Below, one piece after another: positions 6,315-14,394 of a DNA stretch of 23,818 nucleotides (position 1 is its first letter; each line of letters opens with the position of its first letter). Under the pieces are notes generated by a model. That model saw nothing but the letters and a program-made list of their open reading frames with translations, ran no database searches and was not told the origin of the DNA. This DNA comes from JAAYCU01 sp964401335 (GTDB lineage Bacteria; Planctomycetota; Phycisphaerae; UBA1845; PWPN01), in assembly GCA_964401335.1 (NCBI GenBank), contig CAYNYK010000082.1:1-23818 (forward strand), read 5' to 3'. The position numbers and the translations under genes are program-made.

Positions 6315-9300
6315 TCAATCTTCATCCACGGGCAGGCCGTGGCCCGGTTTGTTCGCGTACAGCAGCCAGTAGGTGATTGGAATCACGAACAAGGTGAACA
6401 GCGTGGAAGCCAGTTCGCCGAAAATCAGGGCCCAGGCCAGGCCGGAAAAAATCGGATCGATAGTGATAGGTAATGCGGAAAACAGAGCGGTTATCGTGGT
6501 CAACAGGATCGGGCGCATACGCACCACCCGGCTTTCCATGATCGCGTCGAACAGGGGCCGGCCTCGCCGCAGGGACAGGTGAATGAAATCGACCAGCAGA
6601 ATCGCATCGCGGGTCACGATACCGGCCAGAGCGATCATCCCGATCATCCCCGTAGCCGTGAAGAAAATCGGATCGGCGTAAGCGCCCACTTGCCCCCCAG
6701 CGACCTGATTAAGAAACCAGAAACCGGGCATGATCCCCAGGACGGCCAGCGGGATGGCCAGCATGACCACGATCGGAATCACGAACGACCGCGTCTGGGC
6801 GACCAGCAGGATGTAAATCGCGATCAGTGCGGCCGCGAAGGCCAGTCCGAGATCGCGGAATACATCCAGCGTGATCTTCCACTCGCCCTCGCCGGCAAAA
6901 TCGACCTCGATCCCGGCGGGCACCGCCCAGGGAATACCACCGCCATTGGAGAAAAAGGTGCGCTCCTCGACCGGCCGAGGCGGATCGGTACCCACCCAAC
7001 CGCTGCCGATATGCCTGACCTCGGCGGGCGGTGCATTGTCGGCCTGCAACCGATCGGCCTGGACATCCACCACCACATCCGCCGGTGGCCGCCCCGCCGT
7101 CTCGGCCAACACGTAAACCACCCGCCTCAGGTTTTTATGATAAATGGTCTTGTCCACAATTGACGATTCGATCCTGCCCAATTCGGCCAATACGACCAGC
7201 CCGCCGGCGCGGCCCTTGACGTACAACTGGGCGAGGTCCGCGGGGCTTGAACGCACGTTGCGGGGCAAGCGAATTTCGATCTTCAACGGATGGCGCTCGC
7301 TCGGTACGCGGAGCAATCCGACCGCCGCGCTGCCCAAGGCCATCTCGAGCGTCCGGGCGATATCCTCAACCGTCACACCGTTGATCGCCGCCTTCTCCTT
7401 GTCGGTCACAAAGGTCAGCTTCGTACTGTCGGCCTCCACCATATCATCCAGATCGACCGCTCCCGGCTCGGCCGCCAGACGGGCTTTGACCGTTTGCGCG
7501 GCGGCCACCAGATCCGTGTACGCATGGTCCGGCCGGCCGTACACCTCGGCCACCACGTTCGATAAAACCGGCGGGCCGGGTGGCGTCTCCACAATCGTCA
7601 TTCGGGCGCCGTGCCGTTGGGCTATTTCAGTCAGTGGGTCGCGCAGCCGCAGCGCGATCGAATGGCTCTGGTCAGTCCGGTTTTTCTTGCCCACGAAATC
7701 AACGCGAATCTCCGCCACATTTGGCCCCTGCCGCAGGTAGTAATGCCGGACCATGCCGTTGAAATCCATCGGCGAGGCCAGTCCCACGTAGGACGTGAAA
7801 TCGATCATCTCCGGCACCGTGCGCAGATAGTCCTCCATCTCCCGCACCAGGGCATCCGAACGCTCCAGGGTCGTGCCCTCATCCAGATTAAGCACCAACA
7901 GCAGCTCGTTTTTATTGTCGAACGGCAACATCTTAAGCGGCACATGCCGGGTCGCGGCCAGAGAAGCAGCCAACGCCGTAAGCAAACCGATCACGGCCAG
8001 AAAAATCCACGCCGCCGGTCGAGATCGCATCAGCGGAGCCATCAACGGATAGAACAGACGATACAACGTGGATTTGCGTACCGCCTCGCTGTCCACGAAG
8101 TCATGGTCGGGCACCGCGGCCAGTGCCGGTGCATCACCCGCCTCGCCGCCATAATGACGCCTTAGCACCATGTACGTAAGCCACGGGGTAATCATGAACG
8201 CCACCAGCATCGACATCAGCATGGCTACCGGTACATTAAGGGCCATCGGCCGCATGTACGGCCCCATCATCCCGGTGATAAACGACATCGGCAGAAAGGA
8301 AACAATCACCGCCAGCGTGGCGGTGATCAGCGGCGGGCGAATCTCCGCTACCGCTTCCAGCACAATCGTCCGCGTCGCCCGGCGGCGCATCACGAAATGC
8401 CGCGTAATGTTCTCCACGTCCACGATCGGATCATCCACCAGCAAACCGAGCGAAAGAATCAGGGCAAACAGCGTCACCCGGTTAATGGTCAAGCCGGCCA
8501 CCAGGTTCACCGTCAACGTCAAACCGAACACCACCGGCACGGCCAGCGCCACGATCAGGGCCTCGCGCCAACCCAGCCCCAGCGTCAATACCACCAGCAC
8601 AAAGAAAACCGCCACGACCAGCGCTTCCACCAGTTCGTTCACCTTCTCGTCCGCGGTCAGGCCGTTATTCCGGGTGATCACCACGTCGATGTCATGGGGA
8701 ATCACCGTCCGCTTGTACTCGGCGCACCGTTCCAAAACGGCCTCGGCCACCAGGACGGCGTTCGTACCTTTTTTCTTAGCAATGGCGATAGTCACCGCCG
8801 GCAGGGATTGCCCGCTATCCGCATTTACCGGAGAGGATGCGTCCAGCAGACTACCGGCCGCCCGGGAATGAGACTCAAAGCCTTGGGCAGGCCCCCAGCC
8901 GTGACGTACGTAACTGGTTACCTCCTCCGGCCCGTCCACCACCTCGGCCACGTCCTTTACGAACACCGGTCGGCCGTCAAATACCCCCACAACCAGATCG
9001 TTCAATTCCGAAGCCGCGGCGAACGCCTTACCCACATCCACCTGAAATACTTCGTCCAGCCGGTCGAAATGGCCGGCCGTTCGCGTGACATTTGCCGCCG
9101 CAATCGCCTGGTGCAGTTCCGGCAGGGAAACATGAAACGCCCGCAGTCGGCCGGGATCAGGACGGATATAGACGATCCGAGATTGCCCCCCCACCACGTA
9201 CGCCCGGGAAATATCCGGTAAGGCCGCCAGTCGATCCACGATCTCCTCGCCCACCCGGCGCAGGGTATGCGCATCGCTGGTCGCGCTGGTCAGGGTCAGA

Positions 9301-9794
9301 TTCACGATCGGCACATCGTCGATTTCCACCGGCTTGACCACCCAGCCGGTTACGCCGAGCGGAACGATGTCCAGGTTTTCGTTGATTTTCTTGTAGATCT
9401 TGACCAGGCTATCCTCGCGATCCTGGCCGACGTAAAACCGCACGGTGATGATCGCCTGGTTTTGACGCGACATGGAATATACATATTCCACCCCGTCAAT
9501 TTGCCAGAGCAGCTTTTCCAGCGGAGTGGCCGCCAGTTGCTCAACCTCTTCGGCCGAATGGCCGGGGAAATTCACAAAGACATCCGCCAGGGGCACGATG
9601 ATCTGCGGGTCCTCCTCGCGCGGAGTCACCAGCAAGGCCACCATCCCGACGGCGGCGGCCAGCAGAATAAGGATCGGCGACAGGTGCGAGTAGAGAAATG
9701 CCTGAACGACCGCGTTCAGAAAACCATGTGGTCCTCGCGGATTCAAGGCCGGTTGCTCCGCCGTTTTTTTCGCGCTATCACTCTGCTCGGCCAT
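6315..9794 (-). CDS. RND efflux transporter, inner-membrane pump
   Basis: Proton-driven efflux pump of the HAE/AcrB-like RND superfamily, 1159 residues (about 1030-1060 is usual). TM1 is at about 35-58, followed by EEDPQI and the first porter domain. TM4 carries the proton-relay pair Asp454-Asp455 in GLLVDDPIVDVENI. The TM10 motif reads GIVTRDAILLVDF (1058-1070), with Arg1062 where AcrB has the relay Lys940. Extra length sits partly at about 300-330 (a Gly/Ser-rich insertion before AVTIAIAKKKG), partly at 548-575, and in a segment rich in Asp/Pro before the final TM block. The ATG at 9794 follows the membrane fusion protein stop by two bases, with AAAGGA upstream, so the two are translationally linked. 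Substrate cannot be inferred. No outer-membrane channel is encoded in the window, so the pair must borrow one. Confidence 0.95.
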   Translation of the reverse strand: MAEQSDSAKKTAEQPALNPRGPHGFLNAVVQAFLYSHLSPILILLAAAVGMVALLVTPREEDPQIIVPLADVFVNFPGHSAEEVEQLAATPLEKLLWQIDGVEYVYSMSRQNQAIITVRFYVGQDREDSLVKIYKKINENLDIVPLGVTGWVVKPVEIDDVPIVNLTLTSATSDAHTLRRVGEEIVDRLAALPDISRAYVVGGQSRIVYIRPDPGRLRAFHVSLPELHQAIAAANVTRTAGHFDRLDEVFQVDVGKAFAAASELNDLVVGVFDGRPVFVKDVAEVVDGPEEVTSYVRHGWGPAQGFESHSRAAGSLLDASSPVNADSGQSLPAVTIAIAKKKGTNAVLVAEAVLERCAEYKRTVIPHDIDVVITRNNGLTADEKVNELVEALVVAVFFVLVVLTLGLGWREALIVALAVPVVFGLTLTVNLVAGLTINRVTLFALILSLGLLVDDPIVDVENITRHFVMRRRATRTIVLEAVAEIRPPLITATLAVIVSFLPMSFITGMMGPYMRPMALNVPVAMLMSMLVAFMITPWLTYMVLRRHYGGEAGDAPALAAVPDHDFVDSEAVRKSTLYRLFYPLMAPLMRSRPAAWIFLAVIGLLTALAASLAATRHVPLKMLPFDNKNELLLVLNLDEGTTLERSDALVREMEDYLRTVPEMIDFTSYVGLASPMDFNGMVRHYYLRQGPNVAEIRVDFVGKKNRTDQSHSIALRLRDPLTEIAQRHGARMTIVETPPGPPVLSNVVAEVYGRPDHAYTDLVAAAQTVKARLAAEPGAVDLDDMVEADSTKLTFVTDKEKAAINGVTVEDIARTLEMALGSAAVGLLRVPSERHPLKIEIRLPRNVRSSPADLAQLYVKGRAGGLVVLAELGRIESSIVDKTIYHKNLRRVVYVLAETAGRPPADVVVDVQADRLQADNAPPAEVRHIGSGWVGTDPPRPVEERTFFSNGGGIPWAVPAGIEVDFAGEGEWKITLDVFRDLGLAFAAALIAIYILLVAQTRSFVIPIVVMLAIPLAVLGIMPGFWFLNQVAGGQVGAYADPIFFTATGMIGMIALAGIVTRDAILLVDFIHLSLRRGRPLFDAIMESRVVRMRPILLTTITALFSALPITIDPIFSGLAWALIFGELASTLFTLFVIPITYWLLYANKPGHGLPVDED

Positions 9795-9796
9795 GG

Positions 9797-10900
9797 TTAC
9801 GTCCTTTCCTTCGTGGTCGTAACCGCCACCTGCTCACCGGCGCGCAGGCCGCTGAGCACCTCGACTCGCTCGTCAAAGTCACGCCCCAATGTTACCATCC
9901 GCCGGACAAGCCGATCGCCCTGCACCACCTCCACGACACGGAGTTGCCCAACCTCGCGAACCGCCGACTTCGGCACGACCAGGACCGTTTCCTCCCGCAC
10001 GGGAATAATCAGGCGGCCGAACATGCCCGGATAGACCCCCGGCGGGCAGGGACCGGTGACCTTGACCTGAAAACTACGGCTGGCCGACTCCGCTTCGGGC
10101 ACAATCTCACTGATCAATCCCTCGCAACGCAGCTTCAAGGCGTCCACCGCAACAGGGATGTTGTCACCGGGCTTGAGTCCGTGGGCCAGCGATTCCCGCA
10201 CGCTGGCCACCAGTTGCATCCTTTTAGGATCATACAAAGAAAGCAGGATTTGCCCCGGCGAAACCGTGTCCCCCGCTTCTACCTTCTTGTCAACCACCGT
10301 TCCATCGATCGGCGAATGGATCGTGGCATAACCCAGAACGACCTGGGCCTCGGTCTGCAATTCGCGGGCCCGTTGCAGGCTGGCTTCCGACGCCCGAAAA
10401 TCAGCCGTTACCCGATCCAGTTCTATCTGCGAGGCGGCGTTCTGGTCCCGCAACTGCCGGACGCGCTCGTATTCGATCTTGGCCTGATCGTGGGCGACCT
10501 TCGCGGCATCGACGGCCGCCGTCGCCTGATTGAGCCGGGCTTTCAGATCGTTGTCGTCCAACCGTACCAGCACCTGGCCTTTGGTCACCCATTGCCCGGC
10601 CCGCACATCGATGGTCAACACCTTGGCCAGCAGCTTGGAGGCGATGTCCACCCGATGCACGGGTTGAACAGTACCAACGGCCGTCTCCTCGACCGGCACC
10701 GTAATCGCCTCCACCGCCACCACCGTCTGTCCGGCCAGCGGCCGACTCGCCGCCACCGGAGCGGGTTCCGTGCTGATCTTTCGATGAAATGTCCCCATCA
10801 GCCAGAGCATCAGCAGAACCACCAATACCCCGACGACCAAAACAACGATGACCCCGCGAACGATTTTCCACCATTTCGGTGCCTGGGATGCAGAATCCAT
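9797..10900 (-). CDS. RND membrane fusion (periplasmic adaptor) protein
   Basis: Adaptor linking the RND pump to an outer-membrane channel, 367 residues, anchored by one TM (about 13-35). The barrel-sandwich (lipoyl) halves flank a helical hairpin: VDIASKLLAKV (84-94) with VRAGQWVTKGQVL, then a coiled-coil at about 116-187, then IHSPIDGTVVDKKVEAGD (194-211). Beta-barrel and membrane-proximal domains follow, ending at GLRAGEQVAV. The ATG at 10900 is chosen because AGGAG lies eight bases upstream; the longer frame from 10939 overlaps the previous gene and lacks this signal. The pump gene starts two bases after its stop. The gene for a GH43-like protein ends 22 bases upstream, so all three may share one message. 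Confidence 0.93.
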   Translation of the reverse strand: MDSASQAPKWWKIVRGVIVVLVVGVLVVLLMLWLMGTFHRKISTEPAPVAASRPLAGQTVVAVEAITVPVEETAVGTVQPVHRVDIASKLLAKVLTIDVRAGQWVTKGQVLVRLDDNDLKARLNQATAAVDAAKVAHDQAKIEYERVRQLRDQNAASQIELDRVTADFRASEASLQRARELQTEAQVVLGYATIHSPIDGTVVDKKVEAGDTVSPGQILLSLYDPKRMQLVASVRESLAHGLKPGDNIPVAVDALKLRCEGLISEIVPEAESASRSFQVKVTGPCPPGVYPGMFGRLIIPVREETVLVVPKSAVREVGQLRVVEVVQGDRLVRRMVTLGRDFDERVEVLSGLRAGEQVAVTTTKERT

Positions 10901-10922
10901 TGGAAGATCTCCTGATATCGAC

Positions 10923-11966
10923 CTACCGACCCGGCTCACCGGTATCGTGCATGGTTATTTTGAGTTCGGCCATAGCGATGCCCATTTCGCCCGCGATGGA
11001 ATAGAAGAGATAGACCTTGCCATTCTCCTCGAATATGCAGGGATCGCGGAGTTGGCATACTTCGATGGCCATTCCGGCTTGCGACGGTTTCAGGGGATAG
11101 CGGATACCCTCATAATCCTTTTCCGGCCTGATGACTTCAAGGGGCTCGGAAGCAATCCACTTCGACCAGTCCGGGCCGAGTCGAACCGTCGATACCAGGA
11201 TTCGCTCCGGTGCTTCTCCGTATTTTGTATGAAATACCAGAAGAAAACCATCCCTTTCCAATAGGGCCGTATGCCGAATGGTATTGGGCTCGAACAAGTA
11301 TTGGCCTTCTTCAAACCCTTTAAGGGGATCCCTGGATCGCAGCAGGCGACCCTGGCCGCCCCCGTCCAGGGCGTAGTAATACTCACCCTTTTGGAATACG
11401 CGAAAATAAAACCTGCCGAGAATCTCCTCGGACGGCTTGAAATGCAAGCCATCCTCGGAGAGGGCTACCCCGCTACATTGCCCTTTTCCAGATCGGGTCG
11501 GGCCGTGAAAATACATGCGAATCACTTTTTTTTCGTCGTCCACGTGTACGTCGGGCGAAGCGATATGAGCGGTGAAGGCCGTAGCTTGTTCGAGCTTTAA
11601 CGTGCCGGGCTCATGGATCTTCCACGGTCCTTCGAGTGAATCCGCGTACGCCAGGCGGATGTACTTGCCTCCATGATGCGCGAAATACATGTAATACTTG
11701 CCGAGCGGCCGGGGCAACCAGGCGGGAACACGAATCACCGAAGGGCCGTTGATATTGTTCCCCAGCGTCGGCGATGAATCAAAAGTGATCAATGGATTAT
11801 ACTCGCTCCGCTTGACCGCGATCGACTTGACGGCGTTGGCCGGCGCAGGCGAATCCGCGGATGCGGCAACGGAGGAAGATGCCCCCAACAGGCCCATGAA
11901 TGCCCACACCAAAGTTTTTCGATGGAAATACAGAAGGGCGTATGGGGTCAGAGCGCATTGAGTCAT
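10923..11966 (-). CDS. Secreted GH43-like beta-propeller protein
   Basis: Predicted exported protein of 347 residues. The N-terminus (1-40) has a hydrophobic core and an Ala/Ser-rich cleavage region typical of a signal peptide. The mature part has repeating blades of the five-bladed propeller glycosidase type (GH32/43/62/68 superfamily): NGPSVIRVPAWLP near 73-85, GKYYMYFAHHGG and a SLEGPW turn (110-115), SPDVHVDDEKKVIRMYFHGP, and a late LRDPCIFEENGKVYLFYS blade with the RDP motif. Substrate is unknown and I cannot confirm the full catalytic triad, so it may be a non-catalytic sugar-binding propeller. GGAGG lies eight bases before ATG 11966. Its 5' leader and first codons are duplicated at 12684-12778. 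It is the first of three closely spaced minus-strand genes leading into the RND pair, an unusual partner for an efflux pump. Confidence 0.82.
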   Translation of the reverse strand: MTQCALTPYALLYFHRKTLVWAFMGLLGASSSVAASADSPAPANAVKSIAVKRSEYNPLITFDSSPTLGNNINGPSVIRVPAWLPRPLGKYYMYFAHHGGKYIRLAYADSLEGPWKIHEPGTLKLEQATAFTAHIASPDVHVDDEKKVIRMYFHGPTRSGKGQCSGVALSEDGLHFKPSEEILGRFYFRVFQKGEYYYALDGGGQGRLLRSRDPLKGFEEGQYLFEPNTIRHTALLERDGFLLVFHTKYGEAPERILVSTVRLGPDWSKWIASEPLEVIRPEKDYEGIRYPLKPSQAGMAIEVCQLRDPCIFEENGKVYLFYSIAGEMGIAMAELKITMHDTGEPGR

Positions 11967-12034
11967 TCGTGAGCCTCCGTACCAGCTTGGTCAGCGTTCG
12001 GCCGATCACGTCCTATTACTGGTCCAAGTCTGCC
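11939..12034 (-). repeat. Duplicated leader, copy next to the GH43-like gene
   Basis: About 95 bases that reappear in imperfect form at 12684-12778 in the same orientation. The copy covers roughly 65 bases of 5' leader, the GGAGG ribosome-binding site, and the first nine to ten codons of the GH43-like gene (MTQCALTPYA). Shared blocks include GTCAGAGCGCATT, GAGCCTCCG versus AAGCCTCCG, CGGTCAG versus TGGTCAG, and AGTCTGC at the far end. Confidence 0.75.
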
Positions 12035-12053
12035 TGTCGAGCCAGGTCGTCGG

Positions 12054-12545
12054 CTAGAACAGCGGCTTTTTGCCCAGCTTCCGCCGGATCGGCACGAATT
12101 GGCCCGAGTGCATGATCCAGTGGTTGCCCAGAATCGCCAACGCGGCACCGATCGTCGGGGCGTATTCCCGCATCGACTCGGGGCCGGGCTTGTCGAGGTC
12201 CTCCTCCGGCGTCGCATCGATCGCGGCCAGGATGGCCGTCTTCGTTTGGTCCAAGAGCGTCAAATATTCGGCCTTCGTGGCGAATCGGGCCGGATCGTCC
12301 GAGGCAGAGGTCTCGGGGGTATAGGCCTCGGCAAAGCCATCGGGCAGGGCCGGCGCCTCGCGACCCAACGCGCCGAGCATGTGCGGCGTGCTGACGATGA
12401 TATGCCCAAGCTGCCAGGCGATATGATTCGCCCCGGGCACGGAACGAACGAACAAGTCGGCGTCGGAGAGGTCTTGAACGTAGGCGGTTACGAGCCAATG
12501 GCCCATCTCGGCCAGTTGACGCAGCAGGTTTTTCGCGGCGGACAT
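12054..12545 (-). CDS. DinB-like four-helix-bundle protein
   Basis: Predicted cytoplasmic metal-binding protein of 163 residues, the normal length for the DinB/YfiT superfamily. The family's three metal-ligand histidines can be placed: His48 in WQLGHI (44-49), and His142 and His146 in NHWIMHSGQFVPIRRKLGK (141-159). Family members act in bacillithiol or mycothiol chemistry or have no known role, so no reaction is assigned. ATG 12545 is chosen because GGAG lies about nine bases upstream and helix 1 begins there. The longer frame to 12704 merely translates a palindromic repeat (TGETPVP). It lies between two copies of a duplicated leader, so it may be a later arrival between them. The GH43-like gene follows after 87 bases. 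Confidence 0.85.
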   Translation of the reverse strand: MSAAKNLLRQLAEMGHWLVTAYVQDLSDADLFVRSVPGANHIAWQLGHIIVSTPHMLGALGREAPALPDGFAEAYTPETSASDDPARFATKAEYLTLLDQTKTAILAAIDATPEEDLDKPGPESMREYAPTIGAALAILGNHWIMHSGQFVPIRRKLGKKPLF

Positions 12546-12587
12546 GATCGTGTCTCCAGGTAAGGTCACTTTTTCAGATACTAACAA

Positions 12588-12671
12588 TGCGTCATAAAAC
12601 CGGTGTGGCACCGGCGTCTCGCCGGTGCTGGTCGGCCCGGCAGGGCCGACGTTATCGGGTTTTAGGACGCA
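12588..12671. repeat. 84-bp palindromic mobile-type element
   Basis: Terminal inverted repeats TGCGTCATAAAACC (12588-12601) and GGTTTTAGGACGCA (12658-12671) pair with one mismatch. Inside are two perfect hairpins in tandem: GCACCGGCG / CGCCGGTGC around TCT (12608-12628), and GTCGGCCC / GGGCCGAC around GGCA (12631-12650). The whole can fold as a cruciform with an outer stem and two arms, as REP/BIME or MITE-like elements do. It sits between the DinB-like gene and the 12-codon stub of the duplicated leader. Confidence 0.8.
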
Positions 12672-12673
12672 CT

Positions 12674-12712
12674 CTAACAAGGGCCGTATGGCGTCAGAGC
12701 GCATTTTGTCAT
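12674..12712 (-). pseudogene. 12-codon stub: truncated copy of the GH43-like gene start
   Basis: An ATG at 12712, preceded by GGAGG, opens a frame MTKCALTPYGPC and stops at TAG (12676-12674). The first nine residues match the GH43-like protein start (MTQCALTPY) except for one. The frame ends three bases before the 84-bp palindromic element, so a paralogous gene was probably cut here. It could instead be a real leader peptide, but no attenuator-like structure tied to codon content is seen. Confidence 0.45.
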
Positions 12713-12778
12713 AAGTAAGCCTCCGCGCCTACTCGGTCAGTGTCCGACCATCGCGTCATATTATTTACCCCAGTCTGC
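12684..12778 (-). repeat. Duplicated leader, orphan copy
   Basis: Second copy of the leader at 11939-12034, diverged at perhaps a quarter of positions. It begins 12 bases after the ZIP gene's stop codon and keeps the ribosome-binding site and first codons, but has no long gene behind it. It may still carry an active promoter feeding the DinB-like gene. Confidence 0.7.
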
Positions 12779-12790
12779 TTTTGGTCGTCC

Positions 12791-13696
12791 CTACTTCATC
12801 AACAGCAAACTCAAGGCCATTACAAGCATCCCACCCACCAGTCCAAAGAGACTGTCATGCCCCTTGCCATAAGCCCTGCTCGTCGGCAACAGTTCGTCCA
12901 GACTGATATAAACCATGATGCCGGCCACGCCGCCGAAAAGGATACCCATGATCTGGGACATCATGAGTCCGTTTTCAGTGCCCACCAGAAACCGCAGAAA
13001 TAAGTATGCGATGACGGCGCCGACGGGCTCGGCCAGTCCGCTCACGAGCGAATAGACAAAAGCCTTGCGGCGATTTCCGGTGGCGTAAAAGATCGGCACC
13101 GAAACGCTGATCCCTTCGGGGATGTTATGCAGGGCGATGGCCACGGCGATGGCCACACCCAGCGTAGGGTCATGCAGGGCAGCCAGGAAGGTGGCCAACC
13201 CTTCGGGAAAGTTGTGGATGGCAATGGCCAGGGCCGTGAACAAACCCATGCGCATCAATTTGCGGTGGTGGCGGTCGTGGTCGTGAGCGGCTCCGGCCGA
13301 AATTCGCTCGCCGGCCCTGGCAGCCGCCATGAAGCCGGGCAAGGGAGCCGTCAAGTCGTGCAAGGGAGCGGTTTCCTCTTCTGAAGGCGTCTCGTGGGGG
13401 TTCTCCGCCGACGGAATCAAGTTGTCCACAATCCCGATAAACAACATGCCTCCGAAAAACGAGGCCGCGTTGACCCAATGCCCCCAATAATCGCCATAGC
13501 TTTCCGTAAGCGATTCGACGCCCTTGAAGAAAATTTCCACGAACGAAACGTATAACATGACTCCCGCGGAGAAGCCGGTCGCAACCGAAAGGAATCGATA
13601 ATTCGTCCGCTTCGCGGTAAACGCAATGATGCTCCCGATGCCGGTCGCCATACCGGCAAAAAAGGTGAGCCCCAGCGCGATCCAGACATCCTTCAT
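12791..13696 (-). CDS. ZIP-family divalent metal transporter
   Basis: Inner-membrane importer of zinc or related divalent metals, 301 residues, with eight predicted TM segments, close in length and layout to ZupT. The metal-site motifs are AIAIHNFPEGLATF (HNFPEG at 161-166, TM4) and AIALHNIPEGI (HNIPEG at 190-195, TM5). The variable loop between TM3 and TM4 has a His/Asp cluster (AAHDHDRHH, 137-144) that may capture metal. ATG 13696 is chosen because GGGGA lies upstream and TM1 begins within five residues; the frame extends to 13768 without a better signal. The neighbouring upstream region is empty and the next gene is divergent. No Fur- or Zur-type operator could be identified by eye. Confidence 0.93.
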   Translation of the reverse strand: MKDVWIALGLTFFAGMATGIGSIIAFTAKRTNYRFLSVATGFSAGVMLYVSFVEIFFKGVESLTESYGDYWGHWVNAASFFGGMLFIGIVDNLIPSAENPHETPSEEETAPLHDLTAPLPGFMAAARAGERISAGAAHDHDRHHRKLMRMGLFTALAIAIHNFPEGLATFLAALHDPTLGVAIAVAIALHNIPEGISVSVPIFYATGNRRKAFVYSLVSGLAEPVGAVIAYLFLRFLVGTENGLMMSQIMGILFGGVAGIMVYISLDELLPTSRAYGKGHDSLFGLVGGMLVMALSLLLMK

Positions 13697-14394
13697 AATC
13701 GGTCCCCGTACAAACGACAAAACGACATTGATAAACGCTCTTCTCCGGAAATCCACCGATCCGGGCATGGCCCGCCTCGTGGAGCCAGGTCAGCAAAGCT
13801 ACCCGGCGTATCTCCACTTCAAGAAGCATATCTGGCGCGGCATCGTACGGCAAAAAGGACCAAGACGGCAACGCAGCCATGTACGCGACAAGGAATGTTC
13901 GCTGGCCGACCCTTCCGACACGCCGGGGATAGGTTACCGACGCCCCCCGTAAAAAAGACCAAAGAAAATGCCAAATCCTGACAGGAAAACTGAACTCTGA
14001 TCGTCCATGAAAGGTAAAAAGAGCAAACCGTCGCCTCCGCGCGCCGGTCAGCAAACCATGCCGCTTTAGTAACTTACGGTCCACGCGGCAGGCCGAATCA
14101 TTTTCACGAACGAAGAATAAAACAAATTTGCGGAAGGAGTTTCGGAGAAAAGACTTGACAGGCCGTTCACGAAATGCTAATAACGCGGCTTCCGCCGGGA
14201 AAGGTAAGCCCTTTACCCGCTGGAACTTGCAGACACCGGACATTCCGTTTCCGGGGCCGCAAGGTCCATCCCCGATGTGGTGACCTTGACGGCCGACTAA
14301 ATCGTTAATAAACATTCTACCGAAATTGGGCGGAAAACCGGACGGGGATTGGTACAATCGGCTACAGTTGTTGTTAAGGACGAAAGGAACAGCG
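13697..14394. other. Long divergent intergenic region
   Basis: About 700 bases between the ZIP gene and the ABC ATPase gene. No open frame here has a ribosome-binding site or family resemblance; a long antisense-type frame running through it also covers parts of both neighbours and is judged spurious. The right part holds a strong promoter (14155-14183) and a long leader up to the ATPase start. A second -10-like TACAAT is at 14353-14358, without a clear -35. Confidence 0.6.
14155..14183 (+). promoter_or_regulatory. Sigma-70-type promoter upstream of the ABC operon
   Basis: TTGACA at 14155-14160 is a perfect -35. A 17-base spacer leads to TAATAA at 14178-14183, with TG one base upstream of it (extended -10). 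Transcription would start near 14190, giving a leader of about 205 bases before the ATPase ATG. The leader has small stems (for example GGTAA / TTACC near 14200-14220) but no riboswitch I recognise. Confidence 0.65.

Noticed and set aside
8397..9221. A 274-codon plus-strand frame opposite the RND pump gene
   Set aside because: Same reason: antisense shadow of a well-supported transporter, with no motif or ribosome-binding site.
9698..10915. A 405-codon plus-strand frame opposite the membrane fusion protein gene
   Set aside because: It is antisense to a gene with clear adaptor-protein motifs, and its product is a low-complexity His/Arg/Pro-rich string typical of the complement of GC-rich genes.
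12546..12704. N-terminal extension of the DinB-like protein
   Set aside because: The extra residues are a translation of the 84-bp palindromic element (TGETPVP). ATG 12545 has GGAG upstream.
14353..14358. TACAAT box as a promoter for the ABC operon, and the same box at 2425-2430 for ribBA
   Set aside because: Both lie 37-48 bases before their start codons after GG, which is suggestive, but neither has a -35 at a proper distance.
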